Assembly: GCA_015486445.1 (NCBI GenBank)
Contig: WFRT01000247.1
Location: 1-8,628 of the forward strand
Direction: 5' to 3'
Source: Pseudomonadota bacterium
GTDB taxonomy: Bacteria; Desulfobacterota; Anaeroferrophillalia; Anaeroferrophillales; Tharpellaceae
DNA length: 8,628 nucleotides
In this document: in pieces, positions 7,959 to 8,628 of the stretch
Layout of the letters: each line of letters begins with the position of its first letter
Position numbering within the stretch: the stretch's first letter is position 1
Notes under the pieces: generated by a model
What the model was told of the DNA's origin: nothing
Database searches by the model: none
The model's input: only the letters and a program-made list of their open reading frames with translations
Made by a program: the position numbers and the translations under genes

Positions 7959-8297
7959 ATGAAAATCGACTGGGCCTACATGCGCAAGGGCTGAACCTCA
8001 TGTAAAAAAGCCTGGGAGTTCCTCGGCGCAAACAACATTGAAATCATTGAAACCTGTGATGCCCGGAAACGCAGAATCGGGCCCGACGAGGCCTGGAAAA
8101 TCCTTGCCGAAGGCGAAAAGATCACCGTCGCCCGGGGCAAAAAGATCATTGAATTCTCACCCGATAAGGAAAACCGCGCAGCCATCCTCAAGGCCGTAAT
8201 GGGCCCGAGCGGCAACCTGCGGGCCCCGACCTTCAAGCTCGGCAACCGTTACCTGGTCGGTTTCAATGATGAAATGTACAAACAGAATTTGACTTAA
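7959..8297 (+). CDS. ArsC-family selenoprotein with in-frame UGA (Sec12)
   Basis: A short thioredoxin-fold protein of the ArsC/Spx superfamily, 112 residues if the TGA at 7992-7994 is read as selenocysteine. The frame starts at ATG 7959, ten bases after GGAG (7945-7948), and reads MKIDWAYMRKG-U-TSCKKAWEFL. The U12-T-S-C15 motif sits just after the first beta strand, where ArsC and Spx proteins carry their catalytic Cys. After the TGA the same frame stays open for 100 codons to TAA at 8295 and ends in an ArsC/Spx-type C terminus, with R88 in LRAPTF and then RYLVGFNDEMY. A further Cys (C33) is present. Conventional calling would end the gene after 11 codons. A hairpin that could serve as SECIS lies at 8010-8027. 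From memory, ArsC-family selenoproteins with UxxC occur in Desulfobacterota. The substrate is unknown: probably a thiol/selenol oxidoreductase, and arsenate reduction is not shown. It lies 17 bp after parC, probably cotranscribed. Confidence 0.88.
8010..8027 (+). promoter_or_regulatory. candidate bacterial SECIS hairpin
   Basis: The hairpin lies inside the selenoprotein reading frame, downstream of the TGA. GCC (8010-8012) pairs with GGC (8025-8027). After one U/C mismatch, GGG (8014-8016) pairs with CCU (8021-8023) around an AGUU loop (8017-8020). The loop G is 23 nt beyond the UGA. That spacing, and a G at the top of a short apical loop, fit what is known of SelB-recognised bacterial SECIS elements. 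The stem is short and includes a G-U pair, so the exact fold is uncertain. Confidence 0.55.
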
Positions 8298-8340
8298 GGG
8301 TGAAAGCGCCCCGCTGCATGTCAACCTAGCTGACGGGAAA

Positions 8341-8628
8341 ATGGACGAGGCCAGCCTCAGGATCATGACCGCCCGGCTCGCTCCCCGGCTTGAAGGAGGG
8401 TTTGTCAGCCGGGTCCACCAGATGACGCCCTACCACCTGCTGCTGCGGATTCGCGGCGGCGGCCGGGCCGGCGAGCAGCGCCTGCTGATCGCGATCGCGG
8501 CCCGCGGCCAGAGCCTCCATCCCACTTCCCGCCGCTACCTCAACCCGCCCCGCCCTTTACGTTTCTGCGCCTATCTCAGGCACCACTTCCAGGGGGTCCG
8601 GATTACCGGGCTGGAAAAGCTTCCCCAC
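8341..8628 (+). CDS. NFACT-family (Rqc2/RqcH, FbpA-like) protein, N-terminal part
   Basis: The open frame runs off the right edge with 96 residues visible. The segments MDEASLRIMTARLAPRLEGG, VSRVHQMTPYHLLLRIR and NPPRPLRFCAYLRHHFQGVRI follow the start of the NFACT-N domain, in which NPPxPxxFCxxLRxH is the hallmark. Full members are usually about 500-600 residues, so most of the gene is missing. In the family, RqcH binds obstructed 50S subunits and recruits Ala-tRNA to tail stalled peptides. Whether this copy is a true RqcH or another NFACT protein cannot be judged without its coiled-coil and NFACT-R domains. The upstream frame is open, but ATG 8341 fits the family start; no strong Shine-Dalgarno is present. 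It lies 43 bp after the selenoprotein gene on the same strand. Confidence 0.82.
   Translation, partial: MDEASLRIMTARLAPRLEGGFVSRVHQMTPYHLLLRIRGGGRAGEQRLLIAIAARGQSLHPTSRRYLNPPRPLRFCAYLRHHFQGVRITGLEKLPH

Noticed and set aside
7959..7994. Reading the post-parC gene as an 11-codon peptide or a nonsense-mutated pseudogene
   Set aside because: The frame continues intact for 100 codons with family features, and the TGA sits exactly at the redox-active position with a Cys three residues later, which fits selenocysteine far better.

Overview
The window is GC-rich, compact bacterial chromosome, estimated by eye at a little over 60% GC. It reads as Desulfobacterota (the former Deltaproteobacteria, such as Desulfuromonadales or Desulfobulbales). 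This rests on two NtrC-type response regulators, a short DtxR/MntR-type metalloregulator, an E. coli-like parE-parC pair and a selenoprotein of the ArsC family. The taxonomic call is inference; no rRNA or other marker gene is present.

Layout. Positions 1-1305 (+) are the 3' part of a canonical NtrC-family sigma54 activator cut by the window edge. It converges on a 138-residue DtxR/MntR-family repressor at 1340-1756 (-). The repressor has a good sigma70-type promoter (TTGACA, 17 bp, TATTAA), and two identical 11-bp repeats lie at and just downstream of it, a likely autoregulatory operator. Behind that promoter are a strong bidirectional hairpin terminator (1881-1917) and a 235-bp non-coding foldback element (1940-2174) with perfect 13-bp terminal inverted repeats, which resembles a MITE.

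From 2216 to the right edge everything is on the + strand in close order, probably one transcription unit: an NtrX-like response regulator (2216-3589), parE (3592-5508), parC (5602-7941), a short ArsC-family selenoprotein (7959-8297) and the start of an NFACT/Rqc2-type protein (8341 to the edge). ParE and ParC together make topoisomerase IV, which decatenates daughter chromosomes. The regulator stops two bases before the parE ATG, so the two genes are probably translationally coupled.

Two things stand out. First, the gene after parC is readable only if an in-frame TGA at 7992-7994 is decoded as selenocysteine. It then gives a 112-residue thioredoxin-fold protein with a U-T-S-C redox motif, and ordinary gene calling would miss it. 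Second, the NtrX-like regulator keeps an intact receiver, Walker A and DNA-binding domain but has lost the GAFTGA threonine, the Walker B glutamate, the sensor I asparagine and both arginine fingers. The canonical activator at the left edge keeps all of them. It is therefore probably not a sigma54 activator and may be a phosphorylation-controlled DNA-binding protein. I saw no CRISPR array, tRNA, rRNA, prophage or transposase gene.
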